DNA of 29,020 nt from positions 1-29,020 of the forward strand of contig ONXE01000003.1 in the NCBI GenBank assembly GCA_900321775.1, given 5' to 3'. The stretch's first letter is position 1; each line of letters opens with the position of its first letter. Under the pieces are notes generated by a model. The model worked only from the letters and a program-made list of their open reading frames with translations, searched no databases and was not told the origin of the DNA. This document shows positions 1 to 8,038 of this stretch, one piece after another. This stretch comes from an uncultured Bacteroidales bacterium (GTDB lineage Bacteria; Bacteroidota; Bacteroidia; Bacteroidales; Paludibacteraceae). Both the position numbers and the translations under genes were made by a program.

Positions 1-1
1 A

Positions 2-85
2 ATCAAGAGGTCTATGTACGGACGAGCAGGTGTAGAATTGTTAAGCGTTAAAATGTACTTGGCAGCAAATAATATCTTCAACTAA
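2..85 (+). pseudogene. C-terminal end of an IS transposase (cut by window edge)
   Basis: The only open frame here reads IKRSMYGRAGVELLSVKM and then a short tail to a TAA at 83-85. The MYGRAGxELL pattern is what I associate with the extreme C-terminus of DDE insertion-sequence transposases, but the family cannot be fixed from 27 residues (IS1182-like is a guess). The rest lies left of the window. The stop is followed within about 18 bases by phage terminase sequence, so the IS end must lie around 86-102. I could not recognise its terminal inverted repeat without the other end. Confidence 0.55.
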
Positions 86-102
86 TTTGCAAAAGAACCT
101 GG

Positions 103-465
103 GTGGTTATCCACGAGTTTGAGCGACACGGCTGGCACGTGCAGGATGTCTATATCGGCAACCCCATGAAGCACCACGAGAAGTATCTGGAGATAAACGA
201 AGCTTTCGCCGGTCGCCGGAAACTCATGCCGTTCATCAACCGGCAGAACAATGAAGACCTTATCCTCGCACTCCAAACGGCAGGCGTTTCGAGAGGCAGG
301 AACGGCTTCCGTAAGGACAAAGGCGGCGAGAAACTCGCCGAGACGGAGGAAGACCTCTTGCAGCATCGCACCGACGGTACGGACGCGTTTGATACGCTCT
401 ATATCGGGTGTGCAAAATTCCCACAGCAGAATGTTTCTCAAATCTCTGTAAGTGGAGTGTTATAA
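103..465 (+). pseudogene. C-terminal fragment of phage terminase large subunit
   Basis: The 120 residues (from an arbitrary GTG) contain HEFERHGWHVQDVYIG, FAGRRKLMPFINRQNN, GFRKDKGGEKLAE and RTDGTDAFDTLYIG. This resembles the nuclease-domain end of large terminase subunits from Bacteroidetes prophages, the ATPase/nuclease that packages DNA into heads. The acidic DAFD near the C-terminus fits a nuclease metal-ligand position. Only the last quarter or so of a normal terminase (450-600 residues) is present. The frame is open back to a TAA at 70-72, inside the IS transposase reading, and no start or promoter precedes it. It looks like the remnant left when the IS inserted. The following gene is not portal or capsid, as would be usual, but an AT-rich cargo operon. 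Confidence 0.7.
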
Positions 466-557
466 CCCTATCGCCCTCATTTTTGGGTAAAATATGCAGG
501 TTTATATTCTTTTTTTTGGGAAAAAACATACAAAAACAAAGTTTTTGAAGGGAAAAA

Positions 558-589
558 TTTGCAAAATTCATTTTTTTTTCGTAATTTTG
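558..589 (+). promoter_or_regulatory. Host-type -33/-7 promoter of the cargo operon
   Basis: TTTG at 558-561, a 20-base spacer and TAATTTTG at 582-589 match the Bacteroidetes primary-sigma promoter (TTTG-N20-TANNTTTG) exactly as in the host genes of this window. The surrounding 466-641 is strongly A/T-rich and otherwise featureless. Predicted transcription starts near 596, giving a leader of about 45 bases. This differs from the -33 box used by the three phage operons. Confidence 0.75.
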
Positions 590-641
590 CACGCGTTTTC
601 GAAATGAAGATTATATTGTTTAACAAAAAAAGATAAAAGAC

Positions 642-1388
642 ATGAGAACAAAAGTACTTTTTATTGTAATGTGCTTTGCTGCAATGGCAATTGCACAAGA
701 GCCGTCGCAACCATGGAGTGTAAATGCGGATAGTGTTTATGTTTCTTCAGCAACAACAAGAGTTGGAATTGGCACCGCCTCACCCCAAGAAGCCTTGCAT
801 GTTGAAGGTTATGTTTATGGTAGTGGCGGACATGGTTCCCTTCGAATCAAGACAGATTGTGGAGTAACCGCTATCGGATGTGATAGTTGGGCTTATTCTC
901 ACTTTGACACTAATCTTCCTCGTTTCTATTTCTATAAACCAGTGATGATTGGGAATGGTGAGTTGTCAAGCGGCAAAGACAATAATATGACTTTCAAAAC
1001 ATTTAATGGCAGTTCTTATACAACACGTATGTTAATCAAATATAGTAATGGTTATGTGGGTATTGGGACAACAACACCAGCTTATAAATTAGATGTTAAT
1101 GGGGATCTCCGTGCTTCGAAAATTTATACTACAGAAGTAAAAGTTTCCGTGCCAGCAGGTGCGGATTATGTTTTTGCTCCTGATTATCAGTTACCTTCAT
1201 TAGATGCAGTTAAGACCTTCATTCAAGAAAACCAACACCTGCCTGAGATACAATCAGAGCAGGATATGCAAGAAAATGGCGTAAATTTGAATGAGTTCCA
1301 GATACAACTTCTGAAAAAAATTGAGCAACTTACCCTTTACATCATACAACAAGATGAGCGTATTAAGGAATTAGAAGCTAAACAGTAA
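642..1388 (+). CDS. Secreted fibre-like protein with degenerate S74-type tail
   Basis: A 248-residue protein with a signal peptide (about 1-19, MRTKVLFIVMCFAAMAIAQ). Two VGIGTxxPxxxLxVxG repeats (about residues 44-55 and 140-152) are typical of tail-fibre-like secreted Bacteroidetes proteins. From about residue 174 it has the DYVFAPDY...SLDAVKTFIQENQHLPEIQS block, which corresponds to a shortened form of the endosialidase-type (peptidase S74) intramolecular chaperone tail. It ends in an amphipathic coiled coil (about 224-248). It is the first gene of an AT-rich operon on a host-type promoter, 20 bases upstream of a metalloprotease. The signal peptide argues for export by the host rather than a virion part. 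An adhesin or trimeric surface fibre is plausible; the partner is unknown. Confidence 0.75.
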   Translation: MRTKVLFIVMCFAAMAIAQEPSQPWSVNADSVYVSSATTRVGIGTASPQEALHVEGYVYGSGGHGSLRIKTDCGVTAIGCDSWAYSHFDTNLPRFYFYKPVMIGNGELSSGKDNNMTFKTFNGSSYTTRMLIKYSNGYVGIGTTTPAYKLDVNGDLRASKIYTTEVKVSVPAGADYVFAPDYQLPSLDAVKTFIQENQHLPEIQSEQDMQENGVNLNEFQIQLLKKIEQLTLYIIQQDERIKELEAKQ

Positions 1389-1408
1389 CTAATTAATTCT
1401 TCTGCATT

Positions 1409-3154
1409 ATGAAACACAATATATTTATATCGTTGTTTCTGATTTGTTCTATATCTACATATTCGCAATCTTTGTTCAAACAAAGAGCGATAAACTTGGA
1501 ACAAGAAAAAATTCAATCTATACTAGATAGGGATGCGACAGCATCTGTGATACCTATTGATTTGGATATAGAACTTTTATCAAAACAGCAAGATATTTCT
1601 TTTACAGTTGATGGCGTTACCTTTTTATTATCTCCGATAAAGTTCGATGTGCGAGGGGTAAATAATTTCACAGCCTCATATTGCTCTTCTGACAGAGTGA
1701 ATTCTATGGTGGTGTCCGTTTTTGGTGATAACATTAAAGGAAATTTGTTTTTAGAAAATGGTATATGGGGAATTGAGACTATAGACTCTGGTGAGTATGT
1801 ATTGGTCGCAATAGATCAAACTGCCTTTCCAGAGGAAGACGAGCCATATTCCTACAATTATGATAATAGAAGTTCTACTTCGGCTGACGAAAACACAAAT
1901 GAAGGGCGACATACGGAAATGAAAGCGTGGCCAGTCATTTCAGTTCTAGTTATGTATACCAATGAAGTCGCAAGTGCACATTCTTATTCAGAAATTGTGA
2001 CAGAAGTGTTTAATGCAGAGGCGATATCTAATATAAGTTTTGGAAATAGTGATTTGGATTGCTTGTTTAAAGTGGTGTATATTGGGCACACGAATTATAA
2101 CGAACATTCCATTTTCAAAACAAATTTAGATAGATTTGTTAATTTATCTGATGGTTATATGGATGAAGTGCAGAATTTGAGAGAGCAGTATTCTGCAGAT
2201 GTGTGTATGCTTATATGTAATGGAGGAGCGGGGAAATGCGGACGAGCTGCAACAATTTATGCAGGAGCAGATAGCGCATATTGTTTGGTCAAGTATAGTT
2301 GTGCAGCTGAAAACTTATCATTCCCACATGAAATAGGACATCTTGCAGGGTGTCGTCATGACATGTATAAGGATTCGACTCTTACTCCATATCCCCACGG
2401 ACACGGCTTTGTTAAAGCAGATAAACGTTGGAGAACAATTATGGCATATAATAATTTCTGTCAAGATCGTGGATATAGTTGTGTCCGTCTCCCATATTGG
2501 TCGAATGTGACTATCTCTTATGCGGGAGACGCAATGGGAGATGAAATATATCGCAATAATGCTAGAGTTTGGGAAGATAGGGCCGAGCAACTTTCATATT
2601 TTAGAATAACTGATGATAAAACAATCTCTTCTCTAGATGTCATTAATGCTGATTATGCTCACATATTTGCAGACCACACACTCAAAACGTCAGGAGCAGA
2701 TGTAACCATTAGTGCTGGTAATAACATTACATTTCAAGCAGGGGACTCAATTATTCTGAAGCCTGGTTTTCATTCAGCATATGGATCATTTTTCCATGCC
2801 TACATATCTGATTATGATTCTGCAGCAACACACTACACGTATAATATCTTATCTATGCCTAAAAAACATGATATCACAAGTGCAAAACTAAATATGCAAT
2901 GTAGTGTGAGCCCTAATCCAATAGAATCTAATAGTAAAATTGTACTGACTCTTGATGGAGATTATTCTGAGATTAACATCGATATAGTTGATTTGTTTGG
3001 CAGAAATATTTGTAATGTCGCCTCTGAGAAATCTCTTCAAGAAGGAGAATACTTCTACCAAATTAATTCAGAATACTTACCGTCTGGTGTGATGTTTGTT
3101 ATAGTTACTTCACATAATCATATTTTAACTTCATCAAAAATTTCGAAAAAATGA
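1409..3154 (+). CDS. T9SS-exported reprolysin-type zinc metalloprotease
   Basis: A 581-residue protein with signal peptide (about 1-19). The central domain (about 175-395) carries HEIGHLAGCRHD (residues 307-318), the metzincin HExxHxxGxxHD zinc motif with H307, H311, H317 as ligands and E308 as base, followed by the Met-turn sequence TIMAYN about 30 residues later. Residues about 400-475 include LKPGFHSAYGSFF (from 450), a linker motif common in secreted Bacteroidetes proteins. Residues about 500-581 (CSVSPNP ... LPSGVMFV ... SSKISKK) match a type A T9SS C-terminal sorting domain, so the enzyme should cross the outer membrane and be anchored or released. Its stop overlaps the next start (ATGA). 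The gene is AT-rich, unlike the phage genes after 4183, suggesting separate acquisition. The substrate is unknown; M12B-like assignment is by motif only. Confidence 0.88.
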   Translation: MKHNIFISLFLICSISTYSQSLFKQRAINLEQEKIQSILDRDATASVIPIDLDIELLSKQQDISFTVDGVTFLLSPIKFDVRGVNNFTASYCSSDRVNSMVVSVFGDNIKGNLFLENGIWGIETIDSGEYVLVAIDQTAFPEEDEPYSYNYDNRSSTSADENTNEGRHTEMKAWPVISVLVMYTNEVASAHSYSEIVTEVFNAEAISNISFGNSDLDCLFKVVYIGHTNYNEHSIFKTNLDRFVNLSDGYMDEVQNLREQYSADVCMLICNGGAGKCGRAATIYAGADSAYCLVKYSCAAENLSFPHEIGHLAGCRHDMYKDSTLTPYPHGHGFVKADKRWRTIMAYNNFCQDRGYSCVRLPYWSNVTISYAGDAMGDEIYRNNARVWEDRAEQLSYFRITDDKTISSLDVINADYAHIFADHTLKTSGADVTISAGNNITFQAGDSIILKPGFHSAYGSFFHAYISDYDSAATHYTYNILSMPKKHDITSAKLNMQCSVSPNPIESNSKIVLTLDGDYSEINIDIVDLFGRNICNVASEKSLQEGEYFYQINSEYLPSGVMFVIVTSHNHILTSSKISKK

Positions 3155-3996
3155 AAGCATTAAGCTATATAATTACAGGAACGTTGTTTGTACTATTTGC
3201 GACAGCATGCAACAACGCCAATAACCCCGAAAATAACGACGAATCGGGTAATGGTGTAGAAAAGACTAACAATAATGGGAATTCAGAATCGAAAGTTCAA
3301 CCTAAAAAGGGAGAATTGGTTTACTCGTCAGAAGACGAATGTGAACAATTGTTTTTTGACGAAAGGTTAGGTGAGGACTTTGGCTCAGCCTTGAATAATC
3401 TTATTGCTTCACGAAGTGAACTAAATGAGCTCGGAGAAAATATCTATGTCAAAAAAACAGAAATGACATTTGTTGAAACATTCATAGATACACAAGTATA
3501 TCTTTTGCAGTTCTATAAAATTGATAACGATAACGAGAAATACCCATTGCAAGTCCTCTATGCTGCGCATGATGCAATTGATAATGATGGAAACCATTAC
3601 GAATTCGAGTTTTGTGATGGTCCGAGCGATGAAGAAGAGAACAAGCCAGTCGGAAGTTATTCCTTTGAAGAGTGTTCGGATTGTTATTTGTTATTTGTGA
3701 AGAATTATGGTCAAAATTACGATGAGGCAATGTCAAATCTAAAATCGGACATCAATGCTTGTGTGGCAACATTACAAGAAGAATTCAGGAGATATGTATC
3801 TTTCGATGCAGAACAGGTAAGAATAGTTGAAAATCCTATTACATTGACCAATCATCCTGACAAAAGCATTCAATGCTCACTTATTCAAATTCAAATATAT
3901 TCGACAATATCCAATGAATTCACACATGTAAAATACTACGGAGCATTAGACTCAAATGGAGATTTATATAGTGTAAATTCAACTGGAGCTTATTGA
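3151..3996 (+). CDS. Hypothetical lipoprotein, third gene of the cargo operon
   Basis: A 281-residue protein I do not recognise. The N-terminus has a basic-hydrophobic signal ending in ATAC, with C20 as the likely lipidated cysteine. A low-complexity N/E/S/K-rich linker (about 21-55) follows, then a soluble domain rich in aromatic and acidic residues containing CDGPSDEEENKP and EFCDG-type segments. It overlaps the metalloprotease stop by four bases (ATGA), so the two are translationally coupled and may act at the same envelope site, for example as inhibitor, immunity factor or anchor; this is inference from position only. Composition is AT-rich like the two genes before it. Immediately past the stop lies a second, related C-terminal tail in another frame (3995-4069). 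Confidence 0.75.
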   Translation: MKALSYIITGTLFVLFATACNNANNPENNDESGNGVEKTNNNGNSESKVQPKKGELVYSSEDECEQLFFDERLGEDFGSALNNLIASRSELNELGENIYVKKTEMTFVETFIDTQVYLLQFYKIDNDNEKYPLQVLYAAHDAIDNDGNHYEFEFCDGPSDEEENKPVGSYSFEECSDCYLLFVKNYGQNYDEAMSNLKSDINACVATLQEEFRRYVSFDAEQVRIVENPITLTNHPDKSIQCSLIQIQIYSTISNEFTHVKYYGALDSNGDLYSVNSTGAY

Positions 3997-4069
3997 TTTT
4001 GGCGTGTTAGATTCTAATGGTAATTTTTATTACGACAGAGCATTGCCAGTGTACGATACCTTTAATTAA
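3995..4069 (+). pseudogene. Orphan C-terminal tail of a paralogue of the preceding lipoprotein
   Basis: The frame starting one base before the end of the lipoprotein stop reads DFGVLDSNGNFYYDRALPVY and ends DTFN with a TAA at 4067-4069. It parallels the lipoprotein's own end, YYGALDSNGDLYSVNSTGAY, about 75 bases earlier (shared GxLDSNGxxY). No start codon or RBS precedes it. It is best read as the tail of a tandem paralogue lost by recombination, or as the original end of this gene after a frameshifting rearrangement. Confidence 0.6.
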
Positions 4070-4130
4070 TGTACAAGAAAGTTGTAAGATATTAATGCTT
4101 GTATTTTTGTATTATATACTATAAATCTTT

Positions 4131-4165
4131 GTCTTTTCTACACGTCTATTAGTGCCATACCTTTG
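4131..4165 (+). promoter_or_regulatory. Phage promoter P1 (GTCTTTTC-N19-TACCTTTG)
   Basis: GTCTTTTC at 4131-4138, 19 bases, then TACCTTTGCACAAAAA from 4158. The -7 element is canonical for Bacteroidetes, but the -33 element is not TTTG. The same two boxes at the same spacing recur at 5756-5790 and 9535-9569. The start codon of the next gene is only 17 bases after the -7 box. Confidence 0.75.
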
Positions 4166-4182
4166 CACAAAAATGCAAGGAT

Positions 4183-5271
4183 ATGGCACTTTCTTTAATT
4201 ACTGATATACCTGCAACGTGCTACACTTCGCAGTTGCAGAAAATCGAACTCGCCTCGTCAGGCACTGTCGTTAAGTTCCGCATCTATTACCAAGCGCAAC
4301 TCTATTATAGCGGCAACGGGCAAACGCTAATCTTCAGTTCGTCCTATAACACGCGTTTCAGTCGTGTTGCTATTTACGACATCGGCTCGCTCCTCGAAAC
4401 CTACCTGTCTGACAAGGATGGGCTGCAGCAGTTCATCTTCTATTTCTCCAACGGCACTGACAGCCTTGAACAGACCTACGGCATCATCTACTGCAAGCAG
4501 CTGCCGTTGCGCACTGCTGCCGACCTCGCCAACTCCAATTACATCACCAACTACTTCAACCGGCTTGTCTATAAAGGCGCGAAAGACCAACTACCATACT
4601 TCGCAGGTTTCGGCTCGCCCGGAGGGTATGCCGTCCGCACTATCACCTATACCGTGGTCTATCGCAAGACGGACGGCACTTTCGGCACATACGATATAAT
4701 CTCCGGAGGACGCACCGGCTTCGGCATTTCGTATGTTCTGACGAGTTGCGATGCCATTGCAGCGATGTTCCAGTTCTCCATTCCTGATGGGGCAGTCATC
4801 GTTGCCTATTCCTTAAAGCAGGGCAGTTGCACGGCGCGTTTCTATGTGTCCGAGCAGCCACTGCTGCGTCAGTTCGTGTTTCGCAATGCCTATGGCTGCC
4901 GCGAGTACATCGCCGTTCCTACAGCCCAAACCGAGAAGACCGAGACCAAGAGCAGCACAGCCGTTTGTGGTGACACGCTCACCCAATATGACATCACGCA
5001 TACGCGCTCCTTCGAGGAACAAACACCGGTGCTGCAACGTGCAGAAGCACGCCGTTTCATGGAGTTTCTGACCTCGCATTATACCGCCGTTGTCATTGGA
5101 AATGCTGAATATCCCATTGTCATCACGTCCTACAAGGATGAGATTTCCGACAATTCCGGAGAGGGCAACGCTATCAAGTTCGAGTGGCAGTTCGTTTCGC
5201 TCCGCACGCCGCTCATCAGCGAAGATTACGACCGCATCTTCTCACCAGAACATGCAGACCAATTCGTATAA
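4183..5271 (+). CDS. Phage structural protein of unknown role
   Basis: A 362-residue protein without signal peptide or membrane segment, rich in beta-forming Y/T/V/I patches. I do not recognise a named domain. Its position (first gene behind phage promoter P1, followed by a small virion-completion-like gene and a tail fibre) and G+C-richer codon use, shared with the tape measure and baseplate genes, support a phage tail or baseplate component. The last third (about 275-345) has an alternating beta pattern around PIVITSYKDEIS and GEGNAIKFEWQFVSLRTP that would fit a tail-tube or baseplate beta-sandwich. A role as major tail protein cannot be excluded and matters for whether the element can make tails. 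ATG 4183 is chosen because it lies directly behind the promoter. Confidence 0.65.
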   Translation: MALSLITDIPATCYTSQLQKIELASSGTVVKFRIYYQAQLYYSGNGQTLIFSSSYNTRFSRVAIYDIGSLLETYLSDKDGLQQFIFYFSNGTDSLEQTYGIIYCKQLPLRTAADLANSNYITNYFNRLVYKGAKDQLPYFAGFGSPGGYAVRTITYTVVYRKTDGTFGTYDIISGGRTGFGISYVLTSCDAIAAMFQFSIPDGAVIVAYSLKQGSCTARFYVSEQPLLRQFVFRNAYGCREYIAVPTAQTEKTETKSSTAVCGDTLTQYDITHTRSFEEQTPVLQRAEARRFMEFLTSHYTAVVIGNAEYPIVITSYKDEISDNSGEGNAIKFEWQFVSLRTPLISEDYDRIFSPEHADQFV

Positions 5272-5302
5272 ATATCCGAATTTTACCCAAATCACCCGAA
5301 TT

Positions 5303-5725
5303 ATGTCCACCACACCACAACAGCAATCCGCCCAAGAAGCTCGTGAGAAATACATCCTCGCTTTCAATGCTACTATGATACAGATTTGGCAAGAGCGCAT
5401 CACCTTGCTTGATGTTATCGATACTGGTGCGCTCCTCCGCTCGCCGCTTTCCTTGCCTGTCAAAGCCGATGGCCGTTTCTTCGAGGTCACGCTCTCACAG
5501 GCTTTCCTCGAATACGGACTTTGGCAAGATTATGGCGTAGGGCGTGAAACGCCTCGCGGTAACAGTGGCGACCTTGGCAGAGCCAAAAAGCGCAAGCGCA
5601 GACCTTGGTTCTCCAAGAAATACTACGCCTCCTTTCTCAACCTACGCGATTTCCTTGGTGAGAACATCGGGCAAGAATTTCAGGGCATCATCGCCGACAC
5701 CTTCGCCCGGACGAATAAGATATAA
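5303..5725 (+). CDS. Small phage protein, possible neck/tail-completion type
   Basis: A 140-residue soluble protein: a helical start (QEAREKYILAFNATMIQIWQ), TGALLRSPLSLPV, then EYGLWQDYGVGRETPRGN, a basic patch AKKRKRRPWFSKKYY and a C-terminal helix ending in GIIADTF. The order 'strand, YGVG, RPWFSKKYY, final helix' recalls the small HK97 gp10-like tail-completion proteins seen in Bacteroidetes prophages; this is a weak family impression, not a match I can verify. ATG 5303 gives a clean start 31 bases after the previous stop. The in-frame ATG at 5252 would overlap the previous gene and add 17 residues. The frame opens further upstream at 5090, which is inside the previous gene and unlikely to be used. 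Confidence 0.65.
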   Translation: MSTTPQQQSAQEAREKYILAFNATMIQIWQERITLLDVIDTGALLRSPLSLPVKADGRFFEVTLSQAFLEYGLWQDYGVGRETPRGNSGDLGRAKKRKRRPWFSKKYYASFLNLRDFLGENIGQEFQGIIADTFARTNKI

Positions 5726-5755
5726 TAAAAAGGTTCGCACTCGCGCACGCACATT

Positions 5756-5790
5756 GTCTTTTCGCGAGCCTCGTTGCTCGCCTACCTTTG
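5756..5790 (+). promoter_or_regulatory. Phage promoter P2 (GTCTTTTC-N19-TACCTTTG)
   Basis: GTCTTTTC at 5756-5763 and TACCTTTGCATCAAAAA from 5783, spacing 19, as in P1 and P3. The spacer contains a perfect inverted repeat GCGAGC-N6-GCTCGC (5765-5782), a possible operator. It drives the tail-fibre and lysis operon from ATG 5807. Confidence 0.75.
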
Positions 5791-5806
5791 CATCAAAAAA
5801 AAGAAT

Positions 5807-7399
5807 ATGAACGCACAAGTACAATCCCTCATCACAGCTTTGGGACAGCAGACCGAACCCAACAGCATCACCCCCGAAATGCTTGCAAACATTTTGATAG
5901 TATTTGCCGGCAAAGTCCATTTCACCGAAGATACCATCACTTCACTCGCCAGTGACAATGCCCGCTCCACATCTCCGGTGGCAGCAGAGATTGTGGCAAG
6001 CATACGAGATATTCTCACAGGACATATCGAATCGCTTGTACAAAAAAACGATTTACTCGCAGACGTTTTGAATACGCACTCTCATTCCTCATCCTCACTC
6101 TCCAACCAAGAGCATATCATTTTCGGTATAGGCAACGCCGCTCCTGGCACTGCCGCAATGGCTGTCAATCGTGAAAATATCGCTTCGGGGCATAATGCGT
6201 TTGCCGAAGGTTATGGTAACACTGCTTCCGGCAATCAAGCCCACGCAGAGGGCAACCAAACGCGAGCCACCGCACCTCAGGCACATTCGGAGGGTTGGGG
6301 AACGCACTCAACAAATAACGGCGCACATGCAGAAGGTGATGAAACAATCGCCTCTGGTAAATATAGCCATGCAGAGGGGGAGAAAACACAAGCGCAAGCC
6401 GACTATTCCCACTCCGAAGGTATGCAAAACATCACGGGTGGTAGTGCATACTCATACAACTCACTAACCGCTGCCGAAGATGGTGCTGAAGGCACTTATG
6501 CTCACACAGAGGGAAACACGAATATCGCTCGTGGTACTGCTTCCCATGCCGAGGGCAAACATAATTTTGCTGACGGCATAGCTGCACATGCCGAAGGCTT
6601 CAATAATCTCACCCGAGGGACGGCAGCACATGCAGAAGGGCAGTCCACGCAAGCCATCGCACACGCCACACATGCTGCCGGCTATCATACCATTGCCGCT
6701 TCAGCAAACCAAACAGTCATCGGCAAATACAACGTGCCTGACTCCGAAAGCGAATATGCCTTTATCGTTGGTAACGGAATAGCTGAAAATGCACGTTCTA
6801 ACGCATTTGCTGTAAAATGGAATGGCGATATAATTGTATGGGATAACGGCACTCGCCATGCTCTCACTGCCGCCACGCTCGCTTCACTCGCACAACAGAT
6901 AGCCGACCTTCGTGCACTCATCTATTCTTTTCATCCGACCAATGAGGTTGAAACACAAATTGATTTCTCTACCGGTACTTTTGATTCTGAAGAGAAGTAT
7001 ATCACGTGGCTATCAATCGACCGCTCAATTAGTATGCTACAACTCAAAGGCAATGGCTCAACTGCCGTCAATCAGTCACATGTGTCTGCTCTACGGCTAC
7101 TCAAAGGCCATGTACTTCACTTCAACGCGGGTGAGAATAGACTAATCAAGCGTATTCTCATCACATGCTCGGATAAATATATAGGCTCGGACATCACTGT
7201 TGGAACAGAGATGCAATCAAACCTCGTTGTAGATAACCCCACCACTATTACTCGTGTACTAACCACATCCAACTCGGGTACACACGAACTAACGGTAAAT
7301 GGCGAAGGAGTGACCGATGTCTATCTCCAAAACAACTCCACAAGCACCTCGCTCAACCTCCAATTTACAGCTATTACAATAATCTATAAAACAATATGA
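5807..7399 (+). CDS. Phage tail fibre with HAEG head repeats
   Basis: A 530-residue protein. Residues about 1-115 are helical and polar. Residues about 128-292 hold about 12 copies of a 12-16-residue repeat centred on H(A/S/T)EG (for example GNQAHAEGNQTRA, GKYSHAEGEKTQA, GIAAHAEGFNNLT), the left-handed beta-roll repeat shared by trimeric autotransporter heads and many tail fibres. After IVGNGIAENARSNAFAVKWNGDI comes a coiled-coil-like stretch (about 345-370) and a C-terminal beta-rich domain (about 375-530) that may bind the host receptor. There is no signal peptide, and it is followed by holin and lysin, so a virion fibre fits better than a host adhesin. Start: ATG 5807 lies 16 bases after promoter P2; the upstream TTG in frame overlaps the promoter. 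The stop overlaps the next ATG. Confidence 0.88.
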   Translation: MNAQVQSLITALGQQTEPNSITPEMLANILIVFAGKVHFTEDTITSLASDNARSTSPVAAEIVASIRDILTGHIESLVQKNDLLADVLNTHSHSSSSLSNQEHIIFGIGNAAPGTAAMAVNRENIASGHNAFAEGYGNTASGNQAHAEGNQTRATAPQAHSEGWGTHSTNNGAHAEGDETIASGKYSHAEGEKTQAQADYSHSEGMQNITGGSAYSYNSLTAAEDGAEGTYAHTEGNTNIARGTASHAEGKHNFADGIAAHAEGFNNLTRGTAAHAEGQSTQAIAHATHAAGYHTIAASANQTVIGKYNVPDSESEYAFIVGNGIAENARSNAFAVKWNGDIIVWDNGTRHALTAATLASLAQQIADLRALIYSFHPTNEVETQIDFSTGTFDSEEKYITWLSIDRSISMLQLKGNGSTAVNQSHVSALRLLKGHVLHFNAGENRLIKRILITCSDKYIGSDITVGTEMQSNLVVDNPTTITRVLTTSNSGTHELTVNGEGVTDVYLQNNSTSTSLNLQFTAITIIYKTI

Positions 7400-7647
7400 A
7401 GACCAAACGCACACATGAGGAGCGCAAATTGACGCTCCAGTTAATCCTCGCTGTTTCTATGGCAATCTTCGGTTGCGTGATGATAGTCGCAGCTTTCATC
7501 GTGCCGCCAACAGGGGAAATTCATCCATCGGTGCTGACCGCCTTCGGCGAGATACTCACTTTCGCCGGTGCAGTCCTGGGCATCGACTACAACTACAAGT
7601 TCAAGATCCACAGCAGAAAGGAGGTTGAAGATGAGGACAATCAATGA
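7396..7647 (+). CDS. Putative holin
   Basis: An 83-residue protein with a short basic N-terminus (KTKRTHEERK), two hydrophobic segments (about 12-34, LILAVSMAIFGCVMIVAAF, and about 46-62 around ILTFAGAVLGI), and a charged C-terminus (HSRKEVEDEDNQ). Small size, two membrane segments and position directly before the endolysin gene support a class II-like holin that permeabilises the inner membrane. It overlaps the fibre stop by four bases and the amidase start by 17 bases, indicating tight coupling. The family is not recognisable by sequence alone. Confidence 0.72.
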   Translation: MKTKRTHEERKLTLQLILAVSMAIFGCVMIVAAFIVPPTGEIHPSVLTAFGEILTFAGAVLGIDYNYKFKIHSRKEVEDEDNQ

Positions 7648-8038
7648 AATCATCGTGCATTGTACCGCTACGAAAGCAGGTCGTCACTTCGATGTGAACG
7701 ATGTGCGCCGCTGGCACTTGCAACGTAAGTTCCGTGACATTGGCTATCATTTCCTGATCCTTCTTGACGGCACAGTGCAACAAGGCAGACCCCTCGCCAA
7801 AGCCGGTGCGCACTGCGTAGGACATAATTCCCACAGCATCGGTGTTTGCTATGTCGGAGGTCTCGCTGTAAACGGCAAGCCCACTGACACGCGAACACCT
7901 GAACAACGCCTTGCCTTACGCAAGTTGCTCACACAGCTCAAACAACAATTCCCAACGGCTGTTATTCACGGCCATTGTGACTTTGCCGCAAAGTCTTGCC
8001 CTTGTTTCAATGCAACCCAAGAATATAAAGACCTATGA
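7631..8038 (+). CDS. Endolysin: T7-type N-acetylmuramoyl-L-alanine amidase
   Basis: A 135-residue amidase_2 enzyme that cleaves the bond between MurNAc and L-Ala in peptidoglycan. The ligand set is complete and in T7 lysozyme spacing: H10 (IIVHCTAT), H115 and C123 (HGHCDFAAKSCPC) for zinc, with Y39 (DIGYHF) and K121 as catalytic residues. All are offset by seven from T7 H17, Y46, H122, K128 and C130. There is no signal peptide, so release depends on the upstream holin. ATG 7631 overlaps the holin end; an upstream in-frame start would only add residues read from the holin gene. Its stop overlaps the next start (ATGA). Length is slightly below the family's usual 145-160. Confidence 0.93.
   Translation: MRTINEIIVHCTATKAGRHFDVNDVRRWHLQRKFRDIGYHFLILLDGTVQQGRPLAKAGAHCVGHNSHSIGVCYVGGLAVNGKPTDTRTPEQRLALRKLLTQLKQQFPTAVIHGHCDFAAKSCPCFNATQEYKDL

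Noticed and set aside
5807..7399. Host trimeric autotransporter adhesin because of HAEG head repeats
   Set aside because: No signal peptide, no membrane anchor, and directly coupled to holin and endolysin behind a phage promoter.
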